Part shown: positions 32,877-42,138 of the stretch, one piece after another
How the letters are laid out: each line of letters starts with the position of its first letter
How positions within the stretch are numbered: the first letter of the stretch is position 1
Assembly (NCBI RefSeq): GCF_008084905.1
Contig: NZ_VSFC01000052.1
Coordinates: 124,001 to 188,000, forward strand
DNA length: 64,000 bases
Direction: 5' to 3'
Origin: Xanthomarina maritima
GTDB taxonomy: Bacteria > Bacteroidota > Bacteroidia > Flavobacteriales > Flavobacteriaceae
The notes under the pieces: model-generated
Told to the model about the DNA's origin: nothing
The model's database searches: none
The model's input: the letters and a program-made list of their open reading frames with translations, nothing else
Translations under genes and position numbers: made by a program

Positions 32877-35800
32877 TTATTCTAAACTAATCACTAAATC
32901 TTCTGAATTTACCATTACTCCAGCTTTTAACACCAATTGTTTTACTGTGGCTGCTTCGTTTGCAGTAATGGTAGTTTCCATTTTCATAGCTTCAATAATA
33001 AAAAGTGGCTGATTTTTAGTGACTGTTTCACCTTTCTTAACTAACATCGTTGAAAGCAAGCCTTGTAAAGGAGCGCCTATTTCTTTTGGATTTGATTTGT
33101 CTGCTTTTACATGTTCCACTTTATCAACTTTAATAGATTCGTCTTTTATTTGAACCGATCTGCCTTGTCCATTTACCTTAAAATAAACCGTAACCATGCC
33201 ATCTGTATTAGGTTTTCCAACAGAATCTAATGTGATAAGAAGTGTTTTTCCTTTGTCTAATTCTACAATTATTTCTTCACCTCTTTCCATTCCATAAAAG
33301 AAATTTTTGGTAGGTAAATTCATCAGGTTATCATATTTAAGATGCTTATTATAAGAATCTGTAAATACTTTTGGATAGAGTTTATAGGATAAGAAATCCA
33401 TGATTGTTAAAGGTCTGCTTAAATCTTTTTCAAATATTTTTCTAAAAGCTTTATACTCTTCTTCAAAATCTATTGGTTCTAGATGCGCATTTGGCCTATC
33501 TGTATAAGGTTTTTCATCTTTTAAAATCAATTTCTGAAGATCTTTTGGAAAGCCTCCAACAGGTTGGCCTAAATCGCCTTTAAAGAAACTCACCACAGAT
33601 TGAGGGAAAGAAATAGTATCGCCACGTTCTAAAACATCTTGAACGGTTAGGTTATTGCTTACTAAATATTGAGCCATATCTCCAACTACTTTCGAGCTAG
33701 GAGTTACTTTAACAATATCACCAAAAAGTAGATTCACATCTCCATACATTTTAGTTATTTCATGAAATCTGTCTTCCAAACCTAATGCTTGCGCTTGAGG
33801 CTTTAAATTTGAATATTGACCTCCAGGAATCTCGTGTTTAAAGACTTCTCCAGAACCTGCTTTTAAACCAGATTCAAAGGGATAATAGTATTCTCTTACA
33901 GTTTCCCAATAGTTGGAGTATTCGTTTAAAGAATCGATGTTAAGGTTGCTTTTTCTATCATGGAATTTCAACATTTCCACAACCGAATTAAAGTTTGGTT
34001 GTGATGTTAATCCAGATAACCCACCAAGAGCCACATCTACCACATCTACACCAGCGTCAATAGCTTTTAAATAAGTTGCCGATTGAATAGATGAGGTGTC
34101 ATGTGTGTGTAAATGAATTGGAATATTGATTTCTTGTTTTAAGGCAGAAACCAACTCGAATGCTGCATAAGGCTTTAGTAAGCCAGCCATATCTTTAATG
34201 GCTAAAATATGAGCTCCTGCATTTTCTATGTCTTTTGCAAGCGTTGTATAATATTTTAGATTGTATTTGGTGTTTTTAGGATTTAGAATATCACCTGTAT
34301 AGCAAATAGAACCTTCAGCCAAACCTTGTGTTTTATTTCGAACGTGTTCAATGCAAGGAGCAATAGATTTCATCCAGTTTAAAGAGTCGAAAATTCTGAA
34401 AATATCCACGCCATTTTCCCAAGATTGCTCCACAAATTTCTCAATTAAATTGTCTGGATATGCAGTATAACCAACACCATTAGAGCCTCTAATTAGCATT
34501 TGAAGCAATATATTTGGCATGGCTTTGCGTAATAACTGCAGGCGTTCCCAAGGGTTTTCCTGTAGAAAACGAAAACAGACATCAAACGTGGCTCCACCCC
34601 AAACTTCCATACTAAATATATCTGGATTGTTTTTAGCATAACCTTCAGCTACTTTAAGCATGTCGTACGTTCGCATTCTGGTAGCTAATAAACTTTGATG
34701 CGCATCACGCATGGTGGTGTCTGTAAAATGAATTTTCTTTTCAGCTTTTAACCATTGCGAGAATTTGTCTGGGCCTAACTTTGTCAATAAATCTTTGGTT
34801 CCTTGTGGATAAGAACCATTAGGAGCATATTTTGGCACAATTGGTTTTACAAAGGTTTTAGTTGGATCCATTTTTTTGACATCTGGATTGCCATTCACAA
34901 TAACATCTCCTAAATAAGTGACTAGTTTTGTAGCTCTGTTTCGAGGAGCTTTAAAGACAAATAAATCAGGATTTTGCTTGATGAAATTTACTGTGACGTT
35001 TCCTTTTCTAAAGGTTTCGTGTTTTAAGATATTATCTAAAAAAGGCATGTTTGTTTTAACACCTCTAATTCTAAATTCTGCTAAAGCACGACGCATTTTT
35101 CTACAAGCTCCATCTAAAGTTCTGCTGTTGGCAGTTACTTTTACAAGCATGGAATCGAAGAAAGGAGATACTATTGCTCCTTGGTAAACAGATCCAGCAT
35201 CTAAACGAATTCCAAAACCTGAAGCACTTCTATAGGTAGTTATTTCTCCATAATCTGGTTTGAAATCGTTTTGTGGATCTTCAGTAGTAACTCTACATTG
35301 TAAAGCGTACCCATTAACTTTTACAGCTTCCTGATTTGGAATTTTTATTTGTTGGTCTGATAATTTATAGCCTCCAGCAATAAACAATTGCGTTTTAACT
35401 AAGTCGATATTTGTTACTACTTCAGTAACTGTATGTTCTACTTGAATTCTAGGGTTTACTTCAATAAAATAGATAGAACCATCATCATCTACTAAAAATT
35501 CAACGGTTCCAATATTATTATAATCAACAGCTTTACAGATTTTAATAGCATATTGGTAAAGTGCCTGTTTTGTTTCTTGTTTTAAATCGTATGAGGGAGC
35601 AAACTCAATCACTTTCTGGTAGCGACGTTGAACTGAACAATCGCGTTCAAATAAATGAACCGTATTTCCATAATTATCTGCTACAATTTGAATTTCTATA
35701 TGCTTAGGGTTTTCAACAAATTTTTCTAGGAAAACCGTATCGTCTCCAAAAGCATTTAGGGCTTCACGTTTACTTTCGTTAAAAGCACCAGTCAATTCTT

Positions 35801-36329
35801 CGGCATTTCTAATAACTCGCATGCCACGACCACCACCACCAGAAGCTGCTTTTAACATAACTGGGAAGCCAATTATATTGGCTTCACTCAAGGCGATTTC
35901 AATATTTTTTAAAGGTTTTTCATTGCTACGAATAATTGGAATATTATTAGCAACTGCCACTTCTTTAGCAGTAATTTTATCGCCAAGAGATTTAAGAACA
36001 GAGACTTTTGGGCCGACGAAAATAATGCCGTTTTCTTCACATTTTTTTGCGAATTGGGCATTTTCAGATAAGAATCCATAACCAGGATGGATGGCATCTG
36101 CACCACATTCTAGAGCAACTTTAATAATTTCATCAATATTTAAATAAGGCTTTAAAGGCTCGTTGTCTTCTCCTATTTGATAAGATTCATCTGCTTTGTA
36201 TCTATGTAGAGAATATCTATCTTCAAAAGTGTAAACACCAACTGTTTTGACGTTAATTTCTGTACAGGCTCTAAAAATTCTAATAGCAATTTCTCCTCTG
36301 TTGGCAACAAGTACTTTTTTGATTTTCAT
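32877..36329 (-). CDS. pyc: Pyruvate carboxylase
   Basis: This 1150-residue multidomain enzyme has a biotin carboxylase domain at about residues 1-450 (KVLVANRGEIAIRIFRAC; ATP-grasp loop KAASGGGGRGMRV; FIEVNPRIQVEH). The carboxyltransferase domain at about 530-810 has TTMRDAHQSLLATRMRT and HLHTHDTS (metal His pair), followed by a PYC allosteric/tail region. The C-terminal biotinyl domain carries IIEAMKMETTI (biotinyl-Lys near residue 1116). It carboxylates pyruvate to oxaloacetate. Domain order and length match single-chain pyruvate carboxylases. It is transcribed alone. Confidence 0.97.
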   Translation of the reverse strand: MKIKKVLVANRGEIAIRIFRACTEINVKTVGVYTFEDRYSLHRYKADESYQIGEDNEPLKPYLNIDEIIKVALECGADAIHPGYGFLSENAQFAKKCEENGIIFVGPKVSVLKSLGDKITAKEVAVANNIPIIRSNEKPLKNIEIALSEANIIGFPVMLKAASGGGGRGMRVIRNAEELTGAFNESKREALNAFGDDTVFLEKFVENPKHIEIQIVADNYGNTVHLFERDCSVQRRYQKVIEFAPSYDLKQETKQALYQYAIKICKAVDYNNIGTVEFLVDDDGSIYFIEVNPRIQVEHTVTEVVTNIDLVKTQLFIAGGYKLSDQQIKIPNQEAVKVNGYALQCRVTTEDPQNDFKPDYGEITTYRSASGFGIRLDAGSVYQGAIVSPFFDSMLVKVTANSRTLDGACRKMRRALAEFRIRGVKTNMPFLDNILKHETFRKGNVTVNFIKQNPDLFVFKAPRNRATKLVTYLGDVIVNGNPDVKKMDPTKTFVKPIVPKYAPNGSYPQGTKDLLTKLGPDKFSQWLKAEKKIHFTDTTMRDAHQSLLATRMRTYDMLKVAEGYAKNNPDIFSMEVWGGATFDVCFRFLQENPWERLQLLRKAMPNILLQMLIRGSNGVGYTAYPDNLIEKFVEQSWENGVDIFRIFDSLNWMKSIAPCIEHVRNKTQGLAEGSICYTGDILNPKNTKYNLKYYTTLAKDIENAGAHILAIKDMAGLLKPYAAFELVSALKQEINIPIHLHTHDTSSIQSATYLKAIDAGVDVVDVALGGLSGLTSQPNFNSVVEMLKFHDRKSNLNIDSLNEYSNYWETVREYYYPFESGLKAGSGEVFKHEIPGGQYSNLKPQAQALGLEDRFHEITKMYGDVNLLFGDIVKVTPSSKVVGDMAQYLVSNNLTVQDVLERGDTISFPQSVVSFFKGDLGQPVGGFPKDLQKLILKDEKPYTDRPNAHLEPIDFEEEYKAFRKIFEKDLSRPLTIMDFLSYKLYPKVFTDSYNKHLKYDNLMNLPTKNFFYGMERGEEIIVELDKGKTLLITLDSVGKPNTDGMVTVYFKVNGQGRSVQIKDESIKVDKVEHVKADKSNPKEIGAPLQGLLSTMLVKKGETVTKNQPLFIIEAMKMETTITANEAATVKQLVLKAGVMVNSEDLVISLE

Positions 36330-36373
36330 AGTTAGTTGTGTGTTTTTTGAAGAATATTAATGAACATTCGTTA

Positions 36374-36381
36374 CAAATTTA
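36374..36381 (-). promoter_or_regulatory. Candidate -7 element for pyc
   Basis: On the minus strand TAAATTTG matches TAnnTTTG, 44 bases before the pyc start. Upstream there is only a poor TTTC in place of -33, so strength is uncertain. Confidence 0.38.
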
Positions 36382-36443
36382 AGAAGCGAAACTGTATAAT
36401 CAATGATAATATGAATCAGAATATTACAGATTATTAACAAGTT

Positions 36444-37166
36444 TTAAGCAATATGTTTTTTATAATAATTATATAGATCCTCAGATGAAGCACCAAACCA
36501 TTTTTTTACATAAATAGCCCAAAAATGAAACTGTAGTTTCCAGATTCCGTGGGTTTGATAGCGTCTAGCTGAAGTAATTATCCATTCTTGAATAACAACA
36601 AATTGCTTTCTGGCATATAGTTTATTGATGAGGTCGTTGTCTTCATAAATGGTGAATTGTTCATCGAATTTGCCTATTTCGTTGAATAATACTTTAGTTA
36701 TAAACTGACTTTGGTCTCCACCTCTACAAGCTCTCCAAGAAAATTGAGTTAGCCAACCAGCTAATTTTAACCACCAATGTGTGCTGTCAAATTTCATTTT
36801 AAAACAACCAGCAAGATGTTCATTTTCTACTTCATTGATAATTAATTGATCGAAGTTTTTTGGAGGAAAAGAATCTGCATGAAGAAAGTATAGGATGTTG
36901 CCTTTGGCAAATTCAGCACCTGAATTCATTTGTTTGGCTCTGCCTTTTGCAGATTCTATAAGACAGAATTTTTTATCTAATGAGTTGTTGTAATGTTTTT
37001 TAAAGAATGACTTTAGTATTTCCTGAGAACCATCTGTACTTCCTCCATCTACTACAATAATTTCTGAAATATTTTCTGGATTTGAATTTAGAGCAAGATG
37101 TTGGAGCAGGTTTTGAATATTTTCTGCTTCATTTAAAATAGGTATGATGATGGAAATTTTATTCAT
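36444..37166 (-). CDS. TIGR04283-type arsenosugar biosynthesis glycosyltransferase
   Basis: This 240-residue GT-2 enzyme has KISIIIPILNEAENIQNLLQ at the N-terminus, IIVVDGGSTDGSQEI, SAKGRAKQMNSGAEFAKG and YFLHADSFPP (DxD-like His-Ala-Asp). ACRGGDQSQF and YEDNDLINKLY lie near the active site. These are typical of the TIGR04283 branch found with radical SAM ArsS. It is the last gene of the eight-gene operon, overlapping the DUF547 gene by 8 bases. It should transfer a sugar or glycerol-related group in arsenosugar synthesis; the exact step is unknown. Confidence 0.87.
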   Translation of the reverse strand: MNKISIIIPILNEAENIQNLLQHLALNSNPENISEIIVVDGGSTDGSQEILKSFFKKHYNNSLDKKFCLIESAKGRAKQMNSGAEFAKGNILYFLHADSFPPKNFDQLIINEVENEHLAGCFKMKFDSTHWWLKLAGWLTQFSWRACRGGDQSQFITKVLFNEIGKFDEQFTIYEDNDLINKLYARKQFVVIQEWIITSARRYQTHGIWKLQFHFWAIYVKKWFGASSEDLYNYYKKHIA

Positions 37167-37872
37167 TTAAATCCCAATTGTAATCCAAGAAACTCCTATT
37201 AGCCTTAGGAGATATTTCAATTTTCGAATACTGATTTAAAAAATCGATTAGACTTCCATTTTGTGTGAAATCTTCTGAAAACCATTTAAAAATTTTTGAG
37301 AGTTTGATGTTATCTTCAGACACATTGTTTTTAGTATTATCTGATAGGAACTCTTCAGTAGCAATAGTTAATTGATGATCTAATTTTGAAGGAGTGTAAG
37401 CTTCATTTAATAATTTTGGACAAGATTTTGAAGCACAAACTATAGCAAAATGAATTCTGGGTTCATCCAATTTACGCAATATATTGTGTTCAATTTCATT
37501 TAGTGACATAAGTTGTTTTTCAATTGGTATAAATTTTTCCTCCCAAGGTTTTTTTATGTCTTTAATACTTTTAATAGGATACTTATCGATAATTAGTTTG
37601 ATAGTAAAGGCATTATAAGCATTTATCCAATAGGCTAATTTTTCTTCTTTAGACCAAGAATTATTAGGTTGATTTTTTGAAAAATCGTTTAAACTGTTTA
37701 ATAATAAGCGTTGATTTTTAATTATTGATTTATAATTAACATCGCCAGAATTATTTACATGTTTTTGAAGAAATTCATTCCAAGAATTAAATTGAAGTGC
37801 TTGTGCATTGGTTGATTGAAATACACCTAAACAAATAAAAAAAATGAATAAGGAATAGATTTTAAATGTCAT
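37159..37872 (-). CDS. DUF547 domain secreted protein
   Basis: This 237-residue protein has a signal peptide (YSLFIFFICLGVFQSTNAQ). The DUF547 core follows: EKLAYWINAYNAFTIKLIID, NEIEHNILRKLDEPRIHFAI, CASKSCPKLLNEAYTPSKL. The family has a papain-like Cys/His pattern and no known enzymatic assay. Here it sits in an arsenosugar-type operon, overlapping the genes on both sides by 8 and 11 bases, which suggests it acts with them, in the periplasm. Confidence 0.87.
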   Translation of the reverse strand: MTFKIYSLFIFFICLGVFQSTNAQALQFNSWNEFLQKHVNNSGDVNYKSIIKNQRLLLNSLNDFSKNQPNNSWSKEEKLAYWINAYNAFTIKLIIDKYPIKSIKDIKKPWEEKFIPIEKQLMSLNEIEHNILRKLDEPRIHFAIVCASKSCPKLLNEAYTPSKLDHQLTIATEEFLSDNTKNNVSEDNIKLSKIFKWFSEDFTQNGSLIDFLNQYSKIEISPKANRSFLDYNWDLNE

Positions 37873-38761
37873 CCTTTTTTTTGAATTTGATTGGATACAT
37901 TTCCTGATGGATAAAATCTTTAGGAAATGTTTCGTCTCCAGAAAAGCCTAATTCAATATCACGACCATCATAAGGGATGTAATTGGTTTTAAATATATAG
38001 TCCCAGACACTTAAGGTTAAGCCATAATTTACACCATACCTTGCATGTTTTGGAAGATCTTTGACATGATGCCAAATATGCATTTTTGGATTGTTGAAGA
38101 TGTATTTTAATTTACCATAATCCCAACCCAAATTAGCATGATTTAAATGACCGATTGTTATGTTGAAAAAGTGGACAATAGCGACATCTTGAGCATCAAA
38201 TCCTCCAATAATTGCTAAAGGAATATATAAGATAGATTTGTATACTACAGGTTCCATCCAATGGTAACGTAAATGAGCAGCAAATCCCATTTCTTTTACA
38301 GAATGATGCACTTTATGGAAATTCCAAAGCAAAGGCACACAATGTAAGAGTCTGTGTGTGTTCCATTGTACAAAATCTGCAACTATAAAAAAGATAAATA
38401 GACCTAATACTTTTGGTAGATTATCAACATCAAATAGTTGAAAACTGGAAATAGACAATCCAAAAACTCCTAAAAAATCATTAAAAAATTCGGCAACGGT
38501 ATTTGATAATGCAATTAGAACTATGAGATTTAGTAGAAAGAAATTAAAAAACATGTAAAAAGTATCTAGCCAAAAATCTTTTCTAAAAATAGATTGATTT
38601 TCTCTCCAAGGAAATGCAATTTCAAGAATCCAAACTAGTATTGAAATAATAATAAGCCCATAAAAATAATTGTCCCAATGGTTTACATAAATAATCTCGT
38701 TTTTAAGATAATTAAAATAGCCAGAATAGGAGTTTTTTATTATTTCAAGATATTTTTCCAT
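37862..38761 (-). CDS. Sterol desaturase/fatty acid hydroxylase family membrane protein
   Basis: This 299-residue polytopic protein has the di-iron His clusters of the family: QWNTHRLLHCVPLLW, FHKVHHSVKEMGFA, HFFNITIGHLNHAN and HIWHHVKD. About four membrane helices flank them. Such enzymes hydroxylate or desaturate lipids at the inner membrane with O2. In this operon a lipid-modifying or arsenolipid-related step is conceivable but unproven. It starts 12 bases after the PNP stop. Confidence 0.9.
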   Translation of the reverse strand: MEKYLEIIKNSYSGYFNYLKNEIIYVNHWDNYFYGLIIISILVWILEIAFPWRENQSIFRKDFWLDTFYMFFNFFLLNLIVLIALSNTVAEFFNDFLGVFGLSISSFQLFDVDNLPKVLGLFIFFIVADFVQWNTHRLLHCVPLLWNFHKVHHSVKEMGFAAHLRYHWMEPVVYKSILYIPLAIIGGFDAQDVAIVHFFNITIGHLNHANLGWDYGKLKYIFNNPKMHIWHHVKDLPKHARYGVNYGLTLSVWDYIFKTNYIPYDGRDIELGFSGDETFPKDFIHQEMYPIKFKKKDDI

Positions 38762-38773
38762 GATAATAATTAA

Positions 38774-39586
38774 TTAAAGTGTTTTAATTAATTCTTTAAA
38801 CAAGATAATCATTTTTGGTTCTGCTTTACCAGCCATTTCTATTATTTCTTTAATATTTACAGGTTTTAAATTATCAGGATCACATTCATCTGTTAAGACA
38901 GACACTGCTGCTGCTTTTAAATTTAAATGATTGGCTACAATAATTTCAGGAACTGTACTCATTCCAACTGCATCTGCTCCAATAATTTTTAACATTCTGT
39001 ATTCAGCTCTGGTTTCTAATTGAGGTCCTGCTACACTAGCATATACACCTTCGTGTAACTTAATGTTATTTGCTTTTGAAATTTGTTTAAAAACTTGGTT
39101 TAATTTTTTGTTGTAAGGTTCGCTCATGTCTGTAAAACGTTCGCCTAAAAATTCGACACCTTTAAATGCCAAAGGAGAGCTGCCTTGAAGATTGATATGA
39201 TCGTCAATTAACATCAGTTCTCCTTTTTTGAAATTTTTGTTGATGGCTCCAGAAGCATTAGAAACTAAAAGTGTTTTTATGCCTAGTTTTTCCATAACAC
39301 GAACTGGATATGTTACATCGCGAAGCGAGTAGCCTTCGTAAATATGAAAACGACCTTGCATAACTACTACTTTTTTACCCTCTAAATTTCCGTAGATGAG
39401 TTTTCCTTTATGAAATTCGACTGTAGCTGTTGGAAAGTTTGGAATGTGGTTATAGCTAACTTCTGCAAGGATGTCTATCTCGTCAATTAATTTTTCTAAA
39501 CCAGTACCTAGAATGATGCCTATTTCTGGTTTAATAAATCCTTTTTCTTGTAAATATTCGGCAGTTTCTGTAATATATTTAATCAT
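38774..39586 (-). CDS. Purine-nucleoside phosphorylase
   Basis: This 270-residue protein is a trimeric-type (class I) PNP. Markers are EIGIILGTGLEKLID (phosphate loop), VVMQGRFHIYEGY, LLVSNASGAINKNF, AGPQLETRAEYRML (purine/ribose region) and VGMSTVPEIIVANH. It phosphorolyses purine nucleosides to base and sugar-1-phosphate. In the arsenosugar context it could remove adenine from a 5'-deoxy-5'-dimethylarsinoyl-adenosine-type intermediate. It overlaps the TIGR04282 gene by 8 bases. Confidence 0.9.
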   Translation of the reverse strand: MIKYITETAEYLQEKGFIKPEIGIILGTGLEKLIDEIDILAEVSYNHIPNFPTATVEFHKGKLIYGNLEGKKVVVMQGRFHIYEGYSLRDVTYPVRVMEKLGIKTLLVSNASGAINKNFKKGELMLIDDHINLQGSSPLAFKGVEFLGERFTDMSEPYNKKLNQVFKQISKANNIKLHEGVYASVAGPQLETRAEYRMLKIIGADAVGMSTVPEIIVANHLNLKAAAVSVLTDECDPDNLKPVNIKEIIEMAGKAEPKMIILFKELIKTL

Positions 39587-40187
39587 TTGTAATTAGCTCT
39601 TTAAGTAGTTTGTAATTGTTAAGATCTTCAAAAGTATCAATATCATTTAACTCTTCTAAAAGGTAAACGTCTAGAAGTTGTAAATCTTTTAAAGTATCTT
39701 CTAAAACTGTTGCTGTTCCCCAAGATTTATTATTAAATATATGTGGCTGAAGTTGTTTCATGCCTAATAAATAATATCCTCCATCTAGTGCAGGTCCAAT
39801 AACGACATCATGAGACTCTAATTTAAGAAAAGTTTCTGAAATATGATCTGGTTTTAAATCTAATATATCGCTTCCAACAATGATTATTTTTTCATATTTA
39901 TTATCAAAAGCATATTTAAAAGCATGTAACATTCTAGATCCTAAATCTTCTCCAATTTGTTGATGTTTCTGATAACTATTTGCGTTCCAAATATCATTTT
40001 CATTAACTTTTTCTGAATAAAAGATAGCTTTATCACAATCAAGTTCCCTAAGTGTTTGTTCAGTATGATTTAAAAGGTGTTTATAAATGTTTAAGGCAGA
40101 TTGATTGCCTATTGTTTTAGCTAATCTGGTTTTTACTTTACCTATTTCTGGGTTTCGAATAAAAACAATTATTAAATTATTAGTCAT
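39579..40187 (-). CDS. TIGR04282-type arsenosugar biosynthesis glycosyltransferase
   Basis: This 202-residue protein starts at the ATG at 40187; the open frame begins earlier inside the rhodanese gene. It shows LIIVFIRNPEIGKVKTRLAK at the N-terminus, then GEDLGSRMLHAF, VIGPALDGGYYLLG and ELNDIDTFEDLNNY, typical of the TIGR04282 nucleotidyl/glycosyltransferase-like family (cofC/GT-A fold). It lies in the arsenosugar-type operon and overlaps the rhodanese gene by 8 bases. Confidence 0.88.
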   Translation of the reverse strand: MTNNLIIVFIRNPEIGKVKTRLAKTIGNQSALNIYKHLLNHTEQTLRELDCDKAIFYSEKVNENDIWNANSYQKHQQIGEDLGSRMLHAFKYAFDNKYEKIIIVGSDILDLKPDHISETFLKLESHDVVIGPALDGGYYLLGMKQLQPHIFNNKSWGTATVLEDTLKDLQLLDVYLLEELNDIDTFEDLNNYKLLKELITND

Positions 40188-40680
40188 ATATTTTTTCTCC
40201 TTTAAGTAACCATTTGCTCCATTCTGGGGAAAATCCATGAATTTTTTCGGTTTTAGTTTCAGTGTCATCAAACACATCAAAACCTTTGTTTTTCCATTCA
40301 AAAATACCTCCATACAGGTTAAATACATTTGTGTATCCAGCTTTTGATAGTTTTTCGGCTATATCCTCTGAACGTATACCTAATGAACAGTATATAACAA
40401 TTTGTTGTTGTTTGTTACCAACTAGTTGTTTGGTGTTTTCTAAGTCAAATTCGCTAAACCCAACAAAAATGGCATCTTTTATATGGCTGACCTGGTATTC
40501 TTTAGGTTCGCGAGCATCTAAAATAACGGCTTGATTTTTTGGCATTGCTAATTCTTCAACAGAAATATAAGGGACATTGTTGGTATTGTATTTATTTAAT
40601 AATTGAGAAAGGGAATCTTGAGAAAAACTTATTTGAATACCTGATAAAAAGGCTAGTATGAATGTGATTTGTTTTTTCAT
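40180..40680 (-). CDS. Secreted rhodanese-like domain protein
   Basis: This 166-residue protein has a signal peptide (ITFILAFLSGIQISFSQ) and one rhodanese domain: AVILDAREPKEYQVSHI and the active-site loop VIYCSLGIRSEDIAEKL with the catalytic Cys. A final segment GFSPEWSKWLLKGEKIYD is unusual for a plain rhodanese and is probably family-specific. It is periplasmic, inside the arsenosugar-type operon, between arsS and the TIGR04282 gene. Confidence 0.88.
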   Translation of the reverse strand: MKKQITFILAFLSGIQISFSQDSLSQLLNKYNTNNVPYISVEELAMPKNQAVILDAREPKEYQVSHIKDAIFVGFSEFDLENTKQLVGNKQQQIVIYCSLGIRSEDIAEKLSKAGYTNVFNLYGGIFEWKNKGFDVFDDTETKTEKIHGFSPEWSKWLLKGEKIYD

Positions 40681-40720
40681 ATTTTAGAGATTAGCTTAGC
40701 TGAACCTATAGGTTTCCTGC

Positions 40721-41782
40721 CTACTCAGGAATTAGGTTTCCTTGACAGCTACTTCCTGCTCCAGCTGTACAGCCATAGCAATGTTGAGACGTTATGATGT
40801 TTCTATTTTGAAGTAATTCTTCATTGTATTCGCTAATATGTTTCACTTCGCTGTTTACTTTTAATTCTAGCATTTGGTTAAAATCACAATCGTATAGAAA
40901 TCCATCCCAACTAACAGAAATGGTATTGGTACACATTAGGCTTTTAACAGCTTCAGGATTGTAAGCCTCTACTAAAGCATACATATAATCTTCATAATTA
41001 TCGGTAGCAATTAAATAGTCTAGATATCTACTTATTGGTAGATTGGTTATTGCAAATAAGTTATTAAAATGGATGCCAAAATCATCCATTAAAGATTTTT
41101 TAAAATCTTTTTCCATAGCTGCCTGATTTCCTGGTAAAAAAGCTCCAGAAGGGTTATAAACCAAATCTAATTTTAAATTGCTATTTGGCACTCCAAATCC
41201 TATAGCATTTAATTCTTGTAACGCAGTAATAGAATTATCGAATACACCAGAACCTCTTTGTTTATCTGTTTTTCCTTTTGTCCAATGAGGCATGGATGAA
41301 ATGATATGGATGTTGTGATTTTTAAAGAATTCGGGTAAGTCGTAATATTTTTTATTGGCTCTTAATATTGTTAGGTTAGAGCGTACAATAACATCCTTAA
41401 TACCAACTTTGGTAGCTTCTTCTACAAACCATCTAAAGCTTGGGTTCATTTCTGGAGCTCCACCAGTTAAATCTAAGGTATGTGCATGCGTGGATTTAAT
41501 AACCTCTAAACATTGAAGCATGGTTTCTTTGGTCATAATCTCTTTTCTGTCTGGACCTGCATCAACGTGGCAATGTTCGCATACCTGATTACACATATAA
41601 CCCAAATTGATTTGAAGTATTTCCAGTTTATTGGGACGAAGTGGGAACTGATTTGATTCAGTTAATTTATTTTTAAAAGTAACAAGCTCACCATTTTTAA
41701 AAATACCATTAGATAGTATTTCTATCTGTCTAGAGCTATTTGCTAAGTCACTTTCTCGTTTATGTAAAGATTTTGTTTTCAA
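40721..41782 (-). CDS. arsS: Arsenosugar biosynthesis radical SAM protein ArsS
   Basis: This 353-residue protein has the radical SAM cluster motif GYMCNQVCEHCHVDAG (CxxxCxxC), DLTGGAPEMNPSFRWF and a C-terminal Cys-rich part (YDCDFNQMLEL, then HCYGCTAGAGSSCQG). ArsS proteins act on dimethylated arsenic with S-adenosylmethionine to form the adenosyl-type arsenosugar precursor. The only usable start is TTG at 41782: a stop lies two codons upstream and no ATG occurs before GYMC. It stands 20 bases after the peroxidase-like gene. Confidence 0.93.
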   Translation of the reverse strand: MKTKSLHKRESDLANSSRQIEILSNGIFKNGELVTFKNKLTESNQFPLRPNKLEILQINLGYMCNQVCEHCHVDAGPDRKEIMTKETMLQCLEVIKSTHAHTLDLTGGAPEMNPSFRWFVEEATKVGIKDVIVRSNLTILRANKKYYDLPEFFKNHNIHIISSMPHWTKGKTDKQRGSGVFDNSITALQELNAIGFGVPNSNLKLDLVYNPSGAFLPGNQAAMEKDFKKSLMDDFGIHFNNLFAITNLPISRYLDYLIATDNYEDYMYALVEAYNPEAVKSLMCTNTISVSWDGFLYDCDFNQMLELKVNSEVKHISEYNEELLQNRNIITSQHCYGCTAGAGSSCQGNLIPE

Positions 41783-41802
41783 TTTCTAGAATACAACTAC
41801 AA

Positions 41803-42138
41803 TTAACCGTCTAACTTATTTACTTTATTCATCATCTGAACACCATGAACTAAAGATGCTCCACCACGAATAGCAGCTGCTACATGTAAAGCTTCCATCA
41901 TTTCTTCTTTAGTAATGCCTCTTTGTAAACCATCTCCAGTATAAGCATCAATACAATAAGGACATTGAATGGTATGTGCTACAGCTAAAGCTATTAGAGA
42001 CTTTTCTCTTTCGGAAAGCGAACCTTCTTTAAAGACGGAATTATAATATTCAAAAAATTTAGAGCCTAACTCTTCGTTCCAATCAGATATTTTTCCAAAT
42101 TTCTTAAGATCGGATGGATCATAATAGGTTTTTTGCAT
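41803..42138 (-). CDS. Arsenosugar-associated peroxidase-like protein (AhpD/CMD family)
   Basis: This 111-residue protein has the carboxymuconolactone decarboxylase/AhpD CxxC-His centre: CPYCIDAYTGDGLQRG and MEALHVAAAIRGGASLVHG. In TIGRFAM-style naming this is the peroxidase-like partner of ArsS (TIGR04169). It is the first gene of the minus-strand operon. Confidence 0.9.
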   Translation of the reverse strand: MQKTYYDPSDLKKFGKISDWNEELGSKFFEYYNSVFKEGSLSEREKSLIALAVAHTIQCPYCIDAYTGDGLQRGITKEEMMEALHVAAAIRGGASLVHGVQMMNKVNKLDG

